From Mucilaginibacter rubeus (lineage in GTDB: Bacteria > Bacteroidota > Bacteroidia > Sphingobacteriales > Sphingobacteriaceae), in NCBI RefSeq assembly GCF_003286415.2, contig NZ_CP043450.1:1178001-1242000 (forward strand): DNA of 64,000 nucleotides. Reading direction: 5' to 3'. Positions 35,623 to 45,203 of the stretch are shown in pieces. The notes below the pieces were generated by a model. That model had not been told where the DNA came from, ran no database searches, and saw only the letters and a list, made by a program, of their open reading frames with translations. Each line of letters opens with the position of its first letter. Within the stretch, counting starts at the first letter, position 1. The position numbers were made by a program, and so were the translations under genes.

Positions 35623-37092
35623 ATGACAGTTCTCGCAGACGGGATAGCTGAAAAGTACGAGTTGGTTATAGGCCTCGAAGTACACGCGCAGTTATCTACA
35701 TCAAGTAAGGTATTCTCGGCAGATTCTGCTGCTTTTGGTGCCGAACCTAATCGACATGTTAGCGCGGTATCGCTGGGGCATCCCGGTACTTTACCCTTTA
35801 TTAATAAAAAAGCGGTTGAATATGCCGTTAAAATGGGCCTGGCCTGTAATTGCACTATCAACCTGAATAATAGCTTCGCCCGTAAAAATTATTTTTACGC
35901 CGATTTGCCTAAAGGTTACCAGATAAGCCAGGATCAGGCACCGATATGCCTCAAAGGTTATGTGCCTGTGAAGCTGGCCGATGGAACTGAAAAGAATATC
36001 GCGTTACATCACATCCACATGGAAGAAGATGCCGGTAAAAGTATGCATGATCAGCACCACGCCGATTCACTGATAGACCTGAACCGTGCCGGTGTACCAC
36101 TGGTTGAGATCGTATCTGAACCGGATATGCGTAGTGCCGAAGAGGCCGGTCAGTTCCTGACCGAGATGCGTAAGATTTTACGTTACCTGGATATCTGCGA
36201 TGGCAACATGGAAGAAGGCAGTATGCGTTGCGATGCCAATATTTCGGTTAGGCTTAGAGGAGCTACCGCTTATGGTAACCGCTGCGAAGTGAAAAACCTG
36301 AACTCTATCCGTAACGTGCAACGTGCTATTGAGCATGAGTTTGTACGCCAGGTAAATATTATCGAGGCTGGTGGCCATATCGACCAAAATACACTGAACT
36401 TTAATGCTGACACCGGCGAAACCTCGGTGCTGCGCTCAAAGGAGATGGCAAACGATTACCGCTACTTCCCCGAACCAGACCTGCCGCCTTTGAAACTCAC
36501 TAACGAGTATGTTGAGAACATTCGTAAAGGTTTACCTGCATTACCTGCCCAGTTATATCATAAATATACCGAGCAATTAGGCTTAACAGCTTATGATGCT
36601 TCGGTTATCACCGCTGATAGGGATACCGCTGTTTATTTTGAGTCGCTGATAAAACATACCGATCATTATAAAGCTGCTGCCAACTGGCTGATGGGCGCTG
36701 TTCGCTCGTATCTGAACGATCATAATCAAACCATTGGTAACTTTGCTGTTACGCCGCAAAACCTTGCCGGCCTCATCAAACTAATTGACACCGGGGTGAT
36801 AAATAATTCTGTAGCTTCGCACAAACTATTCCCTGCCATGATCAAGGAGCCGGGTAAAAAACCGGATGATCTGGCTAAGGAACTTAACCTGCTCATCAGT
36901 GCCGACGGCGATGATGTAACCCGTTTTATAAAGGATGCCATCGCTAAATATCCTGATAAGGTTAAGGAATACCAAAAGGGAAAAAAGGGCGTTTTAGGCC
37001 TGTTTATGGGTGAGATCATGAAAAGCTCAAAAGGCAAGATCGATCCGCAGAAAACTAACCAGCTATTGATTAAAGAATTAGAAGCTAAGTAA
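35623..37092 (+). CDS. gatB: Aspartyl/glutamyl-tRNA(Asn/Gln) amidotransferase subunit B
   Basis: This 489-aa protein has GatB blocks YELVIGLEVHAQLSTSSKVFS, LGHPGTLPFINKKAVE, KNYFYADLPKGYQISQ, the strictly conserved GxPLxEIVSEPDMRS and GSMRCDANISVR, and the C-terminal YqeY-like domain (about 345-489). With GatA and GatC it amidates Glu-tRNA-Gln or Asp-tRNA-Asn; gatA and gatC are elsewhere. The TlpA-like gene begins directly after the stop, so the two are co-transcribed. Confidence 0.96.
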   Translation: MTVLADGIAEKYELVIGLEVHAQLSTSSKVFSADSAAFGAEPNRHVSAVSLGHPGTLPFINKKAVEYAVKMGLACNCTINLNNSFARKNYFYADLPKGYQISQDQAPICLKGYVPVKLADGTEKNIALHHIHMEEDAGKSMHDQHHADSLIDLNRAGVPLVEIVSEPDMRSAEEAGQFLTEMRKILRYLDICDGNMEEGSMRCDANISVRLRGATAYGNRCEVKNLNSIRNVQRAIEHEFVRQVNIIEAGGHIDQNTLNFNADTGETSVLRSKEMANDYRYFPEPDLPPLKLTNEYVENIRKGLPALPAQLYHKYTEQLGLTAYDASVITADRDTAVYFESLIKHTDHYKAAANWLMGAVRSYLNDHNQTIGNFAVTPQNLAGLIKLIDTGVINNSVASHKLFPAMIKEPGKKPDDLAKELNLLISADGDDVTRFIKDAIAKYPDKVKEYQKGKKGVLGLFMGEIMKSSKGKIDPQKTNQLLIKELEAK

Positions 37093-38238
37093 ATGAAAGT
37101 TAAAAATATGGCTGCCGGCGCATTGTTATTGCTAAGCGCGGGTATGTACTCTTGTAAAAACCAATCGCAGTTCAGCGTTTCGGGAACAATCAAAAATCCG
37201 GGTGCGCTTAAAGCTGTTTATTTGATTGAAGCCGATAGCTCGGGCTTAAAAATTGTTGACTCAACTTCACTGGGCGAGGGTGGCAAATTTGAGTTTAAGC
37301 ACGTAGCGCTTTATCCAAACCTGTTTAAACTTCGTGTAGGTAATACCGGCCCGCAGGGCAGCGAAATGCAAGGCGAAAACCTGTATGACTTTATCGCTAA
37401 AAATGGTGACGATATCGAGTTTGAAACCGACAATAACGATAAAAAGCACGAGTATACCATTAAAGGTTCTGACGATTCGGACAAAATAAAAGAGTTTAAC
37501 CGCATCAGTAACCTTTATGGCGATAAAAACGCCAAGCTTTTTGCCGAGTACCAGGAAAAATCACACGGTGAGCGTAACGATTCGCTGCTGAAAATATACA
37601 TGCCTATATTTTTAAAGAACGTGAACGAAAGTGGTGAGGCGGTTTTAAAATTTGTGAACGATAATAAAAACTCGCTTGCGGGTTTCTACGCGGCTACCAC
37701 ACTTGACCCTACAAAATACGAAGCTCAACTGATTAATTTTGCCGACGAGATCAGGGGCGATTTTAAAGATAACCCCACTGTACAAAAATTCATAGCGCAG
37801 ATGGATAAGGCTAAGCCGATCTCTATCGGTCATAAAGCGCCTGAATTTGCTGTTAACGGCATTGATGGTAAACCAATCAAGTTGTCTGATTACAAAGGCA
37901 AATATGTGATGATTGATTTCTGGGCTTCATGGTGCCAGCCTTGCCGCCAGGAAAACCCTAATGTGGTTAAACAATATGCTGCTTTTAATTCTAAAGGCTT
38001 TAATATATTAGGTGTATCCCTTGATAAAGATAAAGATCCATGGCGAAAAGCTATCAATGATGATAAACTTACCTGGGCGCACGGATCTGATTTAAATGGC
38101 TTTGAAGGCCCTACAGAAAGGCTTTATCATATTGAGGCTATCCCTTCAAATTTCATTATCGACCCGCAGGGAAACATCGTTGCCAAGAATATTACAGGCG
38201 CCGATCTTGAAGCTTTTTTAAATAAAACATTTAAATAG
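37093..38238 (+). CDS. TlpA-like thioredoxin-fold lipoprotein with N-terminal DUF4369-type domain
   Basis: This 381-aa lipoprotein (lipobox MYSC, C21) has an N-terminal beta-sandwich domain (about 27-120; FSVSGTIKNPGALKAVYLIE) of the DUF4369 type, a helical linker, and a thioredoxin domain (about 248-381) with redox motif W277-ASWC281-QPC284. TlpA-type proteins reduce periplasmic disulfides, for example in cytochrome c or metal-site assembly. Partner proteins are not identifiable here. The ATG follows the gatB stop with no gap. Confidence 0.88.
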   Translation: MKVKNMAAGALLLLSAGMYSCKNQSQFSVSGTIKNPGALKAVYLIEADSSGLKIVDSTSLGEGGKFEFKHVALYPNLFKLRVGNTGPQGSEMQGENLYDFIAKNGDDIEFETDNNDKKHEYTIKGSDDSDKIKEFNRISNLYGDKNAKLFAEYQEKSHGERNDSLLKIYMPIFLKNVNESGEAVLKFVNDNKNSLAGFYAATTLDPTKYEAQLINFADEIRGDFKDNPTVQKFIAQMDKAKPISIGHKAPEFAVNGIDGKPIKLSDYKGKYVMIDFWASWCQPCRQENPNVVKQYAAFNSKGFNILGVSLDKDKDPWRKAINDDKLTWAHGSDLNGFEGPTERLYHIEAIPSNFIIDPQGNIVAKNITGADLEAFLNKTFK

Positions 38239-38344
38239 CCTCAACTTACGGTTAATATAAGGTAACGTTTAACAATTTGTTAATATTAGCTTAACTATTA
38301 GCTGTTGTAAAGCGTATACTTTTATACAAAAAAATTAACGCAAC

Positions 38345-39034
38345 ATGAGCAGCACCGCAAAACAGAAAATACTTATTGTTGATGATGAACCGGATATTTT
38401 AGAACTGATTGAGTATAACCTGAAAAAAGAGGGTTACCAGGTGTTTTTAGCACGTAATGGCCAGGAAGCCGTTGCCGAAGCAAAGAAAGCCTTACCTGAT
38501 TTGATTGTACTGGACATCATGATGCCTAAAATGGATGGGATAGAAGCATGTCGCATTATGCGCACCATGCCCGAGTTTAAAAATACCTTTATGGTGTTTT
38601 TAACAGCCCGCAGCGAAGAGTATTCGGAAATTGCCGGTTTTAATGTAGGTGCCGATGATTATATTGCAAAACCTATTAAACCCCGCGCACTGGTTAGCCG
38701 CATAAACGCGATACTGCGCCGTAATGCCCCTGCCGAAGACGTAATTGATAACAAACTGGAAATTGGCGACCTGGTTATCGACCGTGAAGCTTACTTGGTT
38801 TACAAAAACGGCGTTAAGGTAGTATTGGCCAAAAAAGAATTTGAATTGCTTTACCTGCTGGCTTCAAAACCAGGCAAGGTTTATACCCGCGAGGTGATCC
38901 TTAAAAACATTTGGGAAGATTCGGTAGTGGTTACCAACCGTACCATCGACGTACACATTCGTAAACTACGCGAAAAACTGGGCGACGATTGTGTTGCTAC
39001 TGTAAAAGGTGTAGGTTACAAATTTGAGGCGTAA
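38345..39034 (+). CDS. OmpR/PhoB-type response regulator
   Basis: This 229-aa protein has a receiver domain with acidic pair D13-D14, phospho-acceptor D57 (LIVLDIMMP), T87 and K109 (YIAKPIKP), and a C-terminal winged helix (about 130-229; FELLYLLASKPGKVYTREVIL, DVHIRKLREKLG). It regulates transcription when phosphorylated. No histidine kinase gene is adjacent on either side, so it is an orphan in this window. The 106-nt upstream gap probably has its own promoter. Confidence 0.94.
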   Translation: MSSTAKQKILIVDDEPDILELIEYNLKKEGYQVFLARNGQEAVAEAKKALPDLIVLDIMMPKMDGIEACRIMRTMPEFKNTFMVFLTARSEEYSEIAGFNVGADDYIAKPIKPRALVSRINAILRRNAPAEDVIDNKLEIGDLVIDREAYLVYKNGVKVVLAKKEFELLYLLASKPGKVYTREVILKNIWEDSVVVTNRTIDVHIRKLREKLGDDCVATVKGVGYKFEA

Positions 39035-39067
39035 GCCCCCGGCCCCTAAAGGGGAGTTTGGAATATT

Positions 39068-39099
39068 AAAAAAGCGATTGGAAAACCAATCGCTTTTTT
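39068..39099. terminator. Bidirectional terminator between the response regulator and acr3
   Basis: A 14-bp perfect stem, AAAAAAGCGATTGG at 39068-39081 with its complement at 39086-39099, tetraloop AAAA, between convergent genes. Just before it a short CCCCTAAAGGGG hairpin lies at about 39044-39055. Confidence 0.9.
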
Positions 39100-39123
39100 T
39101 GTGCCTATATCGTCAGCCGGTCT

Positions 39124-40206
39124 TTAGTTCACAGTTTCGGTTTCTTTAATATAATATTTTCGCCGAAGCCAAAATGCCGCATTAACCAATGCTATCAAAG
39201 CCGGAACCTCCACCAGCGGGCCAATTACCCCGGCAAAGGCCTGACCCGAGTTAATACCGAATACGCCTATTGACACCGCGATGGCCAGCTCAAAATTATT
39301 GCCTGTAGCTGTAAAGGCAATGGATGTGCTTTTCGAATAATCGGCGCCGAAGAATCTGCCGGTAAAGAAACTCAGTAAAAACATAATGGCAAAGTAAAGT
39401 ACTAAGGGTAGCGCTATATGTACAACATCCATTGGGATCTGCACGATAAGCCTGCCTTTAAGGCTAAACATCACTATAATGGTAAACAAAAGCGCGATAA
39501 GCGTAACAGGTGAAATAAAGGGAATAAACTTTTGCTGAAACCAATCAATACCCTTTAACTTAATTAAAGTATAACGACTAATGATTCCTGCGGCAAATGG
39601 AATGCCAAGATATATACCTACGCTTTTGGCAATTTGAATGACGGTGATATGAATCTGAAGGCCCTTAAAGCCGAATAAGGGCGGTAGTACGGTTATGAAA
39701 ATATAAGCGTACACACTGTATAAAAGTACCTGGAAAATGCTGTTCAAAGCTATCAGACCCGCAGCGTATTCACGGTTGCCATCGGCAAGTTCATTCCATA
39801 CAACAACCATGGCAATACAACGTGCAAGGCCTATTAGTATGAGCCCTATCATATACTCGGGGTAGCTATGCAGGAAAACTAATGCTAATATGAACATTAG
39901 CACAGGCCCTATGATCCAGTTTAAAAACAGGGACGCACTCAGGATTTTAACATCCTTAAACACTTTGCCCATATGTTCGTATTTTACTTTGGCAAGCGGT
40001 GGGTACATCATCAATATAAGGCCGATAGCCAGGGGGATATTGGTTGTACCACTTGAAAAGGAATTGATAAAACCTGATGAGGAGGGTATAAAATAGCCTA
40101 TAGCAACCCCTATAATCATAGCCAGGAAAATCCAGACAGTAAGATAACGGTCAATAAAGCCAAGTCGTTTTCGTTCAATGGCCGGAGAGCAATTATTGGC
40201 AGACAT
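39124..40206 (-). CDS. acr3: ACR3-type arsenite efflux permease
   Basis: This 360-aa protein has ten TM helices of the ACR3/bile-acid-sodium-symporter fold. The functional cysteine lies in TM4 ([16 protein letters not shown]), followed by [14 protein letters not shown]9 has [17 protein letters not shown]. It exports trivalent arsenite from the cytoplasm. It is the last gene of the ars operon, one base after arsC. Confidence 0.93.
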   Translation of the reverse strand: MSANNCSPAIERKRLGFIDRYLTVWIFLAMIIGVAIGYFIPSSSGFINSFSSGTTNIPLAIGLILMMYPPLAKVKYEHMGKVFKDVKILSASLFLNWIIGPVLMFILALVFLHSYPEYMIGLILIGLARCIAMVVVWNELADGNREYAAGLIALNSIFQVLLYSVYAYIFITVLPPLFGFKGLQIHITVIQIAKSVGIYLGIPFAAGIISRYTLIKLKGIDWFQQKFIPFISPVTLIALLFTIIVMFSLKGRLIVQIPMDVVHIALPLVLYFAIMFLLSFFTGRFFGADYSKSTSIAFTATGNNFELAIAVSIGVFGINSGQAFAGVIGPLVEVPALIALVNAAFWLRRKYYIKETETVN

Positions 40207-40207
40207 A

Positions 40208-40633
40208 TTAAGGCCTTTCTGTTAAATAGCCCATCACAAACTCCCGGGCATATACTTTGATCTGCTCCCGTACATTTCTAAACTCATCCATCACCTCATC
40301 TTCGGTACCACGAGCTTTTGCCGGATCCGGGAAATTATGGTGAAAACGTTTTACATTCCCCGGAAAAAACGGACAGGCTTCTTTGGCGTTATCACAAACA
40401 GTTATCACGTAATCAAACTTAATATCGGCATATTCATCAACATGGTTTGATGTGTGGCCGGAAATATCAATGCCATCCTCTGCCATTGTTTTAATGGCTT
40501 TGGGGTTTACGCCATGTGTTTCAATACCTGCGCTATATATCTTTGCGCTATCGCCGGCAAAATGTTTTAAATATCCTTCGGCTATTTGGCTTCGGCAACT
40601 ATTGCCTGTGCATAATACTAATACATTTTTCAT
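40208..40633 (-). CDS. arsC: Arsenate reductase, thioredoxin-coupled (LMW-phosphatase fold)
   Basis: This 141-aa protein has the P-loop CTGNSCRS (C8) and the redox pair C80-x6-C87 ([10 protein letters not shown]), as in the Staphylococcus pI258 class. It reduces arsenate to arsenite with thioredoxin as electron source; arsenite is then exported by the adjacent ACR3 or methylated by ArsM. The acid residue lies in the D-P loop NFPDPAKA. It is 10 nt downstream of arsM. Confidence 0.94.
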   Translation of the reverse strand: MKNVLVLCTGNSCRSQIAEGYLKHFAGDSAKIYSAGIETHGVNPKAIKTMAEDGIDISGHTSNHVDEYADIKFDYVITVCDNAKEACPFFPGNVKRFHHNFPDPAKARGTEDEVMDEFRNVREQIKVYAREFVMGYLTERP

Positions 40634-40643
40634 TTATTATTGA

Positions 40644-41477
40644 TTAACAGCAGCCGGGTTCACAGCATGCTTTAGGTTTTTCGGCATAAACAGTAACACT
40701 TACAATAGCGCCGGCGCTATTTTTGAAATCAGTAATTTCATCTGCCGATAGGTAATTAGCCAAGATATCGTCGGGGATTACTATGGGTTTTTCCTTTTGT
40801 ATTGTGAAATTGGCAAAGCCACTGCTGCTTATGAACTCCAGATAGTCGTCTTTTTGAATGGCTCCGGATACGCAACCTGCATACATTTTGGCCGCTGCCC
40901 TGAGTTTTTCCGGTAACTCGCCGGTTAGCACGATGTCCGAAATGCTAAAGTGCCCGCCGGGTTTTAATACGCGATAGATATCCTTGATCACAGCATTTTT
41001 ATCCGGTACCAGGTTCAAAACACAGTTGCTTACAATTACATCGGCTACATTAGCTGTAACCGGCATATGCTCAATATCGCCCAGCCGAAATTCTACGTTG
41101 TTAAAACCAAGCTTTTCCGCGTTTTCACGGGCCTTGCTGATCATCGCTTCCGTGAAATCAATGCCAATCACTTTGCCTGTTTCGCCGGTTTCAGCACGGG
41201 CAATAAAGCAATCGTTACCCGCGCCGCTGCCAAGGTCAACAACTGTATCGCCTTTTTTTATCTGGGCAAACTGTGTGGGTAAACCACAGCCTAAACCCAA
41301 ATCAGCATCAGCGTTATACCCCTGTAGCGTGGTATAATCTTCGCTCATAATGTTGTAAACCTCGGTGGAGCAGCCGCCTGCACCACAGCATGACGATTGA
41401 TTGGTATCCTTATCCTGTAATGCTATTTCGCTGTATTTCAGCTTTACCAATTCTTTTAATTCCTCGTTTGTTTTCAT
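40644..41477 (-). CDS. arsM: Arsenite S-adenosylmethionine methyltransferase
   Basis: This 277-aa protein has a SAM-binding motif VVDLGSGAGNDC (79-90) and the three arsenite-binding cysteines C64 (GLGCGLP), C152 (SNCVLNLVP) and C202 (MYAGCVSG). Additional cysteine clusters occur at the N terminus (SSCCGAGGC) and at the very C terminus (ACCEPGCC). It methylates As(III) to mono- and dimethyl forms. The start follows a candidate ArsR operator by 7 nt. Confidence 0.92.
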   Translation of the reverse strand: MKTNEELKELVKLKYSEIALQDKDTNQSSCCGAGGCSTEVYNIMSEDYTTLQGYNADADLGLGCGLPTQFAQIKKGDTVVDLGSGAGNDCFIARAETGETGKVIGIDFTEAMISKARENAEKLGFNNVEFRLGDIEHMPVTANVADVIVSNCVLNLVPDKNAVIKDIYRVLKPGGHFSISDIVLTGELPEKLRAAAKMYAGCVSGAIQKDDYLEFISSSGFANFTIQKEKPIVIPDDILANYLSADEITDFKNSAGAIVSVTVYAEKPKACCEPGCC

Positions 41478-41483
41478 TTGTTT

Positions 41484-41500
41484 ATTGCAATATTACAATT
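41484..41500. promoter_or_regulatory. Candidate ArsR operator, copy 2 (between arsR and arsM)
   Basis: ATTGCAATATTACAATT repeats, with one change, the sequence at 41854-41870. The core TTGCAATATTAC is a near-palindrome. It lies in the 40-nt gap between the arsR stop and the arsM start. Confidence 0.6.
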
Positions 41501-41517
41501 GATATAATCAAAAAATT

Positions 41518-41847
41518 TTAGCAGCAGCTATTGATGTCTTTGTAAGATGAGAACAATTTGTTTAGCTCATTATTCAGGTTTTTCCAGGCCTCAGGTTCAA
41601 TGCAATAGCAAACGCTTACACCCTCAATAGTACCCTGTATCAAACCGGCATTCTTGAGCTCTTTAAGATGCTGGGATACCGTAGGCTGGGCCAGTCCCAA
41701 CTCGGCCGACAGATCACCACAGATACACGCCTTTGCTTCTATTATGAGCTGAAGGATAGCAATGCGGGCAGGATGGGCGATAGCCTTAAGCTGTAGCGCC
41801 AGTTTATTCTGCTCGTCGGTAAATATTTCTGTTTTGGTAATTCCCAT
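41518..41847 (-). CDS. arsR: ArsR-family arsenic-responsive repressor
   Basis: This 109-aa ArsR/SmtB winged-helix protein has its recognition helix around AQPTVSQHLKEL. The metal-sensing cysteines are C41 and C43 (KACICGDL, the alpha3 site of ArsR) with further cysteines at 82 and at the C terminus (INSCC). Binding of As(III) releases it from DNA and induces arsM, arsC and acr3 downstream. Repressor sites are proposed at 41854 and 41484. Confidence 0.93.
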   Translation of the reverse strand: MGITKTEIFTDEQNKLALQLKAIAHPARIAILQLIIEAKACICGDLSAELGLAQPTVSQHLKELKNAGLIQGTIEGVSVCYCIEPEAWKNLNNELNKLFSSYKDINSCC

Positions 41848-41853
41848 AATTAT

Positions 41854-41870
41854 ATTGCAATATTACGATT
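41854..41870. promoter_or_regulatory. Candidate ArsR operator, copy 1 (upstream of arsR)
   Basis: ATTGCAATATTACGATT, 6 nt before the arsR start on the minus strand; 16 of 17 positions are shared with the site between arsR and arsM. The placement fits autoregulation. Confidence 0.6.
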
Positions 41871-41952
41871 AATTAAATTAATGTCAATAGCAGTCTTAAT
41901 TATTTTTCGAAATTGTTTGCTTGACAGGAGGAGCTGAGGATAGGAGAGAGGA

Positions 41953-41985
41953 AGACTTACGAAGTTTTTGAAACTTCGTAAGTCT
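41953..41985. repeat. Perfect hairpin AGACTTACGAAGTTT / complement
   Basis: A 15-bp perfect inverted repeat (41953-41967 with 41971-41985) with a 3-nt loop, 14 nt after the stop of the minus-strand gene at 42000. No T tract on the minus strand, so more a palindromic element than a typical terminator. Confidence 0.7.
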
Positions 41986-41999
41986 GGAAATGGGTAATG

Positions 42000-42485
42000 T
42001 TACTTGGCCGCTGCTGCAGCTTTCTTTTTAACTGCAGTAGCAGCTTTTGCTGTTTTAGATGCTACGGCTTTTTTAGCCTCTGTAGCTTCGGTTTTGGCTT
42101 TTGTGGTAATGGCTTTAGCTTTGGTTGCTGCCTTGGCTTTTACTTCAGCTACGGCTTTCTTAGCACTTGCTGCCTCATCTTTCGCTTTGGTGGTGATGGC
42201 TTTAGCCTTGGTTTCTGCTTTAGCTTTTACTTCCGAAGCCGTTGTTTTGGCCTTGGCTGTTACCGCGTCAGCTTTTTTTGTTGCTGCTGTTTTCGCCGTT
42301 GCTACTTTTTTGGCAGTAGTGGCTTTTTTAGCGGTTACTTTTTCTTTTATATCTTCTATATTTTCTTCGGCTGCTTCTTTTACGTCTTCGGCTGTGTCTT
42401 TTGTGCCTTCCCAAAGGCTTTCAATTGTTTCTTTAACCTTCTCGAAAAATCCTTTTTCTTCTGGTTGGGTTGAATTGTCACTCAT
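42000..42485 (-). CDS. Histone H1-like Lys/Ala-rich protein
   Basis: This 161-aa protein has an acidic N-terminal third (ETIESLWEGTKDTAEDVKEAAEENIEDIKEK) and a low-complexity Lys/Ala/Thr tail from residue 48. The tail has a repeated unit, with KAKAITTKAKDEAASAKKAV and KAKAITTKAKTEATEAKKAV 31 residues apart. Such tails resemble bacterial H1-like (Hc1 or AlgP) proteins, which bind and compact DNA. The opposite strand has long open frames over the same bases because of this composition, but they are rich in Cys, Phe and Gly or are otherwise odd and are not genes. Nucleoid binding is inferred. Confidence 0.7.
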   Translation of the reverse strand: MSDNSTQPEEKGFFEKVKETIESLWEGTKDTAEDVKEAAEENIEDIKEKVTAKKATTAKKVATAKTAATKKADAVTAKAKTTASEVKAKAETKAKAITTKAKDEAASAKKAVAEVKAKAATKAKAITTKAKTEATEAKKAVASKTAKAATAVKKKAAAAAK

Positions 42486-42597
42486 GATGTTTTTTATAGA
42501 TAGGTAAACAGATTGTTATTAATTAACCTTCTAACCTTAAAAAGTTTAGGTTTGTTTTAAATCTGCTTAACAAACGCATCATATTTACATAAAACAA

Positions 42598-42625
42598 AAA
42601 GTCCCGCCTTTTGGGGCAGGACTTT
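42598..42625 (-). terminator. Terminator of the galT-galM operon
   Basis: Stem AAAGTCCCGCC (42598-42608) with GGCAGGACTTT (42615-42625), one mismatch, 19 nt after the galM stop; minus-strand T-rich tail follows (TTTTTGTTTTATG). Confidence 0.7.
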
Positions 42626-42643
42626 CAATATTGGAGCATTCAA

Positions 42644-43810
42644 TTATTTTACAACGGAAAACTTATAAAGCGATTGAGTTTTATAAGTATCGCCCGGTTT
42701 TAATTCTGTTGAAGGGAACTGTGGTTGATTGGGTGAATCAGGGAAGTGCTGAGTTTCCATAGCGAATGATGTACGGTACTCATCTTTAATACCGCGTTTC
42801 ATCACGTTTTTAGCCTGCATAAAGTTACCGCTGTAAAATTGTAAGCCCGGCTCCTCGGTAAATACTTCCATCTTGATACCGCTTTTATCGCCAATAACTG
42901 TAGCGATTGGGGTAGTCAGGTCATGTTTGTTTAACACGAAGTTATGATCGTAACCTTTGCCATTTTTTAACTGAGCGTTATCCTCGTTAATGCGTTTGCC
43001 AATGGTTTCAGGCTTGGTGAAATCAAATGGGGTACCAGCAACTTTTTCGGGTTTGCCGGTAGGGATCAGGCCTGCGTCAACCGGTAAATAGCTATCAGCA
43101 TCTATCTGCACAACGTGATCAAGGATAGTACCGCTACCTTCGCCATTTAAGTTAAAAAACGCGTGGTTTGTAAGGTTAACAACTGTTTTTTTATCAGTTG
43201 TAGCCTCGTACTGGCATTTAAATGAGTTATCATCTGTAAGGCTATAAGTAACTTTAACAGTAAGGTTACCCGGGAAACCTTCTTCCATATCTTTTGAAAG
43301 ATAGGTAAGCTCCACGGTTGACGAATCAATCATTTTGCCATCCCAAACCACCTCCTGGAAACCATGTTTACCACCGTGCAGCGTGTTTGGCGTATTGTTT
43401 ATTGACGACTGGTAATCTTTGCCATCAATTTTAAAATGACCTTTGGCAATACGGTTACCGTAGCGACCAATAGTAGCACCATAATAACGTTCGGTTGATT
43501 TTTCAAAACCTTCTACATCATCAAAGCCCAAAACAACGTCGGTTAGCTTACCGTTTTTGTCAGGCACCGACAGGCTTACCACCCTGCCGCCATAATTGGT
43601 GATGGTAGCAGTTAAGCCGTTTTTGTTTTTAAGGGTGAACAGATGAGTCTGTTTTCCATCGATTGTTTTTTCGAATGCCGATGCAGTAGTTTTGGTGCTA
43701 TCCGCCATAGTAGTGTTTTTCTGTGAGGTTGAAGTTTGATTACAAGCAGCCAAATATAGGCTACAGGCGGGTAAAATTGTTAAAGAAATACCTTTAATTA
43801 AGTTTCTCAT
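42644..43810 (-). CDS. galM: Aldose 1-epimerase, lipoprotein form
   Basis: The start at 43810 (MRNLIKGISLTILPA...) gives an SPII signal with lipobox LAAC and a 388-aa product; a start at 43882 would overlap galT and mask the signal. Galactose-mutarotase blocks are NYGGRVVSLSVPDKNG, GRYGNRIAKGHF, TPNTLHGGKHGF, TNHAFFNLNGEG (catalytic His) and EPGLQFYSGNF (catalytic Glu). It interconverts alpha and beta aldoses, here probably in the periplasm. It is 43 nt downstream of galT. Confidence 0.92.
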   Translation of the reverse strand: MRNLIKGISLTILPACSLYLAACNQTSTSQKNTTMADSTKTTASAFEKTIDGKQTHLFTLKNKNGLTATITNYGGRVVSLSVPDKNGKLTDVVLGFDDVEGFEKSTERYYGATIGRYGNRIAKGHFKIDGKDYQSSINNTPNTLHGGKHGFQEVVWDGKMIDSSTVELTYLSKDMEEGFPGNLTVKVTYSLTDDNSFKCQYEATTDKKTVVNLTNHAFFNLNGEGSGTILDHVVQIDADSYLPVDAGLIPTGKPEKVAGTPFDFTKPETIGKRINEDNAQLKNGKGYDHNFVLNKHDLTTPIATVIGDKSGIKMEVFTEEPGLQFYSGNFMQAKNVMKRGIKDEYRTSFAMETQHFPDSPNQPQFPSTELKPGDTYKTQSLYKFSVVK

Positions 43811-43853
43811 AAATGGCTTGTTTATTGTTTGGTTTAAAAATAGCGTTTTTTCA

Positions 43854-44906
43854 TTATCCCCTTTCTTTATAATGCACCTCACTTAAACCGCGTAACTTTT
43901 CGGCAGCAAATTCGGCGGTAATATCGCGCTGCGGGTTTGCCAGCATTTCATAACCTACCATGAATTTTTTAACTGTGGCCGAACGCAACAGCGGCGGATA
44001 AAAGTGCATGTGCCAGTGCCAGTATGGATGTTCGCCCGAATTAACCGGCGATTGGTGCATACCTGCCGAATAAGGGAACGAAGTTTCAAACATATTATCA
44101 TACCTGATGGTCAGTCTCCTTATAGCATCGGCAAGGGCGTGTTTTTCTTCTTCAGTAAAGTAAAGAATGCTGGTTACATGTCTTTTGCTGATGATCATGG
44201 TTTCGTACGGCCACACCGCCCAAAACGGTACTAACACCACAAAATGATCGTTTTCAAAAACGATGCGGTCTTGTTTTTTCAGTTCAAGTGCAAAGTAATC
44301 GGCTAACAGACTGGTGCCTTTTTGCTCAAAATGAAGCTTTTGCTGCTGGGTTTCCTTAGCTACTTCAACCGGAAGACTGTTTTGTGCCCAGATTTGCCCG
44401 TGCGGATGCGGGTTACTGCAACCCATGATATCGCCTTTGTTTTCAAAGATCTGGATATGTTTGATCCATGGGTAAGAGGCAAGGTCCTCAAATTCCGACT
44501 GCCATACATCAACCACTTTGCTGATCTCCTTGGTGGTCATCTGTGGCAGGGTAAGGTCATGGCGTGGCGAAAAGCTGATCACCCGGCAAATACCTTTCTG
44601 GCTGTTTGCTACTAATAGTTCATCTTCATTTAAACCACCATCAGGCGTATTCAGCAAGAGCGATGAATAATCATTGGTGAAAACAAAGCTGCCTTTGTAG
44701 TCAGGGTTTTCACTTCCATCGGCGCGTTTGTTGGTAGGGCACAGGTAACAGGCCGGATCATATTGCGGGCGGTCATCGGCTTGTGTGGCCTCAACCTTGC
44801 CTTGCCAAGGGCGTTTTGTACGATGCGGCGATACCAGGATCCAGTCGCCCGTTAAAATGTTTAACCTACTGTGAGGATGCTCTTTCAGATCAAAATTAGT
44901 GTCCAT
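43854..44906 (-). CDS. galT: Galactose-1-phosphate uridylyltransferase
   Basis: This 350-aa protein has zinc cysteines in [13 protein letters not shown], the nucleotide-transfer triad HPHGQIW ([10 protein letters not shown]) and a second-domain block [13 protein letters not shown]. It exchanges UMP between UDP-glucose and galactose-1-phosphate in the Leloir pathway. It forms an operon with galM. No galK or galE is in the window. The 297-nt gap upstream contains a dispersed palindrome and no other recognised signal. Confidence 0.95.
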   Translation of the reverse strand: MDTNFDLKEHPHSRLNILTGDWILVSPHRTKRPWQGKVEATQADDRPQYDPACYLCPTNKRADGSENPDYKGSFVFTNDYSSLLLNTPDGGLNEDELLVANSQKGICRVISFSPRHDLTLPQMTTKEISKVVDVWQSEFEDLASYPWIKHIQIFENKGDIMGCSNPHPHGQIWAQNSLPVEVAKETQQQKLHFEQKGTSLLADYFALELKKQDRIVFENDHFVVLVPFWAVWPYETMIISKRHVTSILYFTEEEKHALADAIRRLTIRYDNMFETSFPYSAGMHQSPVNSGEHPYWHWHMHFYPPLLRSATVKKFMVGYEMLANPQRDITAEFAAEKLRGLSEVHYKERG

Positions 44907-45083
44907 TAGTTTAAAATCAGGTAATAATTGGCTTAATACATGTAAGGTAGACAGTTATACCTTAGCGATTTCAAAGTTGGTAAAAATAAATGTAAACCAT
45001 ACATTTAAAATAGCTTTTTTGAAATAAATAGGTAAAGTAGAAAGATTGATAGGATTTGTAGAAAAAGAGGGGGGATGACGTTG

Positions 45084-45169
45084 TGTCATTGCGAGGAGGA
45101 ACGACGAAGCAATCGCATGTTATACAGGGCGACTAAGCTTCTGTGCGATTGCCGCGCTTCGCAATGACA
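45084..45169. repeat. Dispersed long palindrome (GTCATTGCGAG family), copy 3
   Basis: Starts TGTCATTGCGAGGAGGAACG and ends CGCTTCGCAATGACA, 35 nt after the stop of the minus-strand gene at 45204. The arms are unequal (the left carries an insertion of the GGAACGAC type). Confidence 0.85.
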
Positions 45170-45203
45170 TGGGAGTGAGGCATGCCCGTCATGGTTTATT
45201 AGT

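Noticed and set aside
42004..42507. Long plus-strand open frames over the histone-like gene
   Set aside because: They are shadows caused by the Lys/Ala codon composition of the minus-strand gene; their Cys/Phe or Ala/Val-rich translations lack a start context and resemble nothing.
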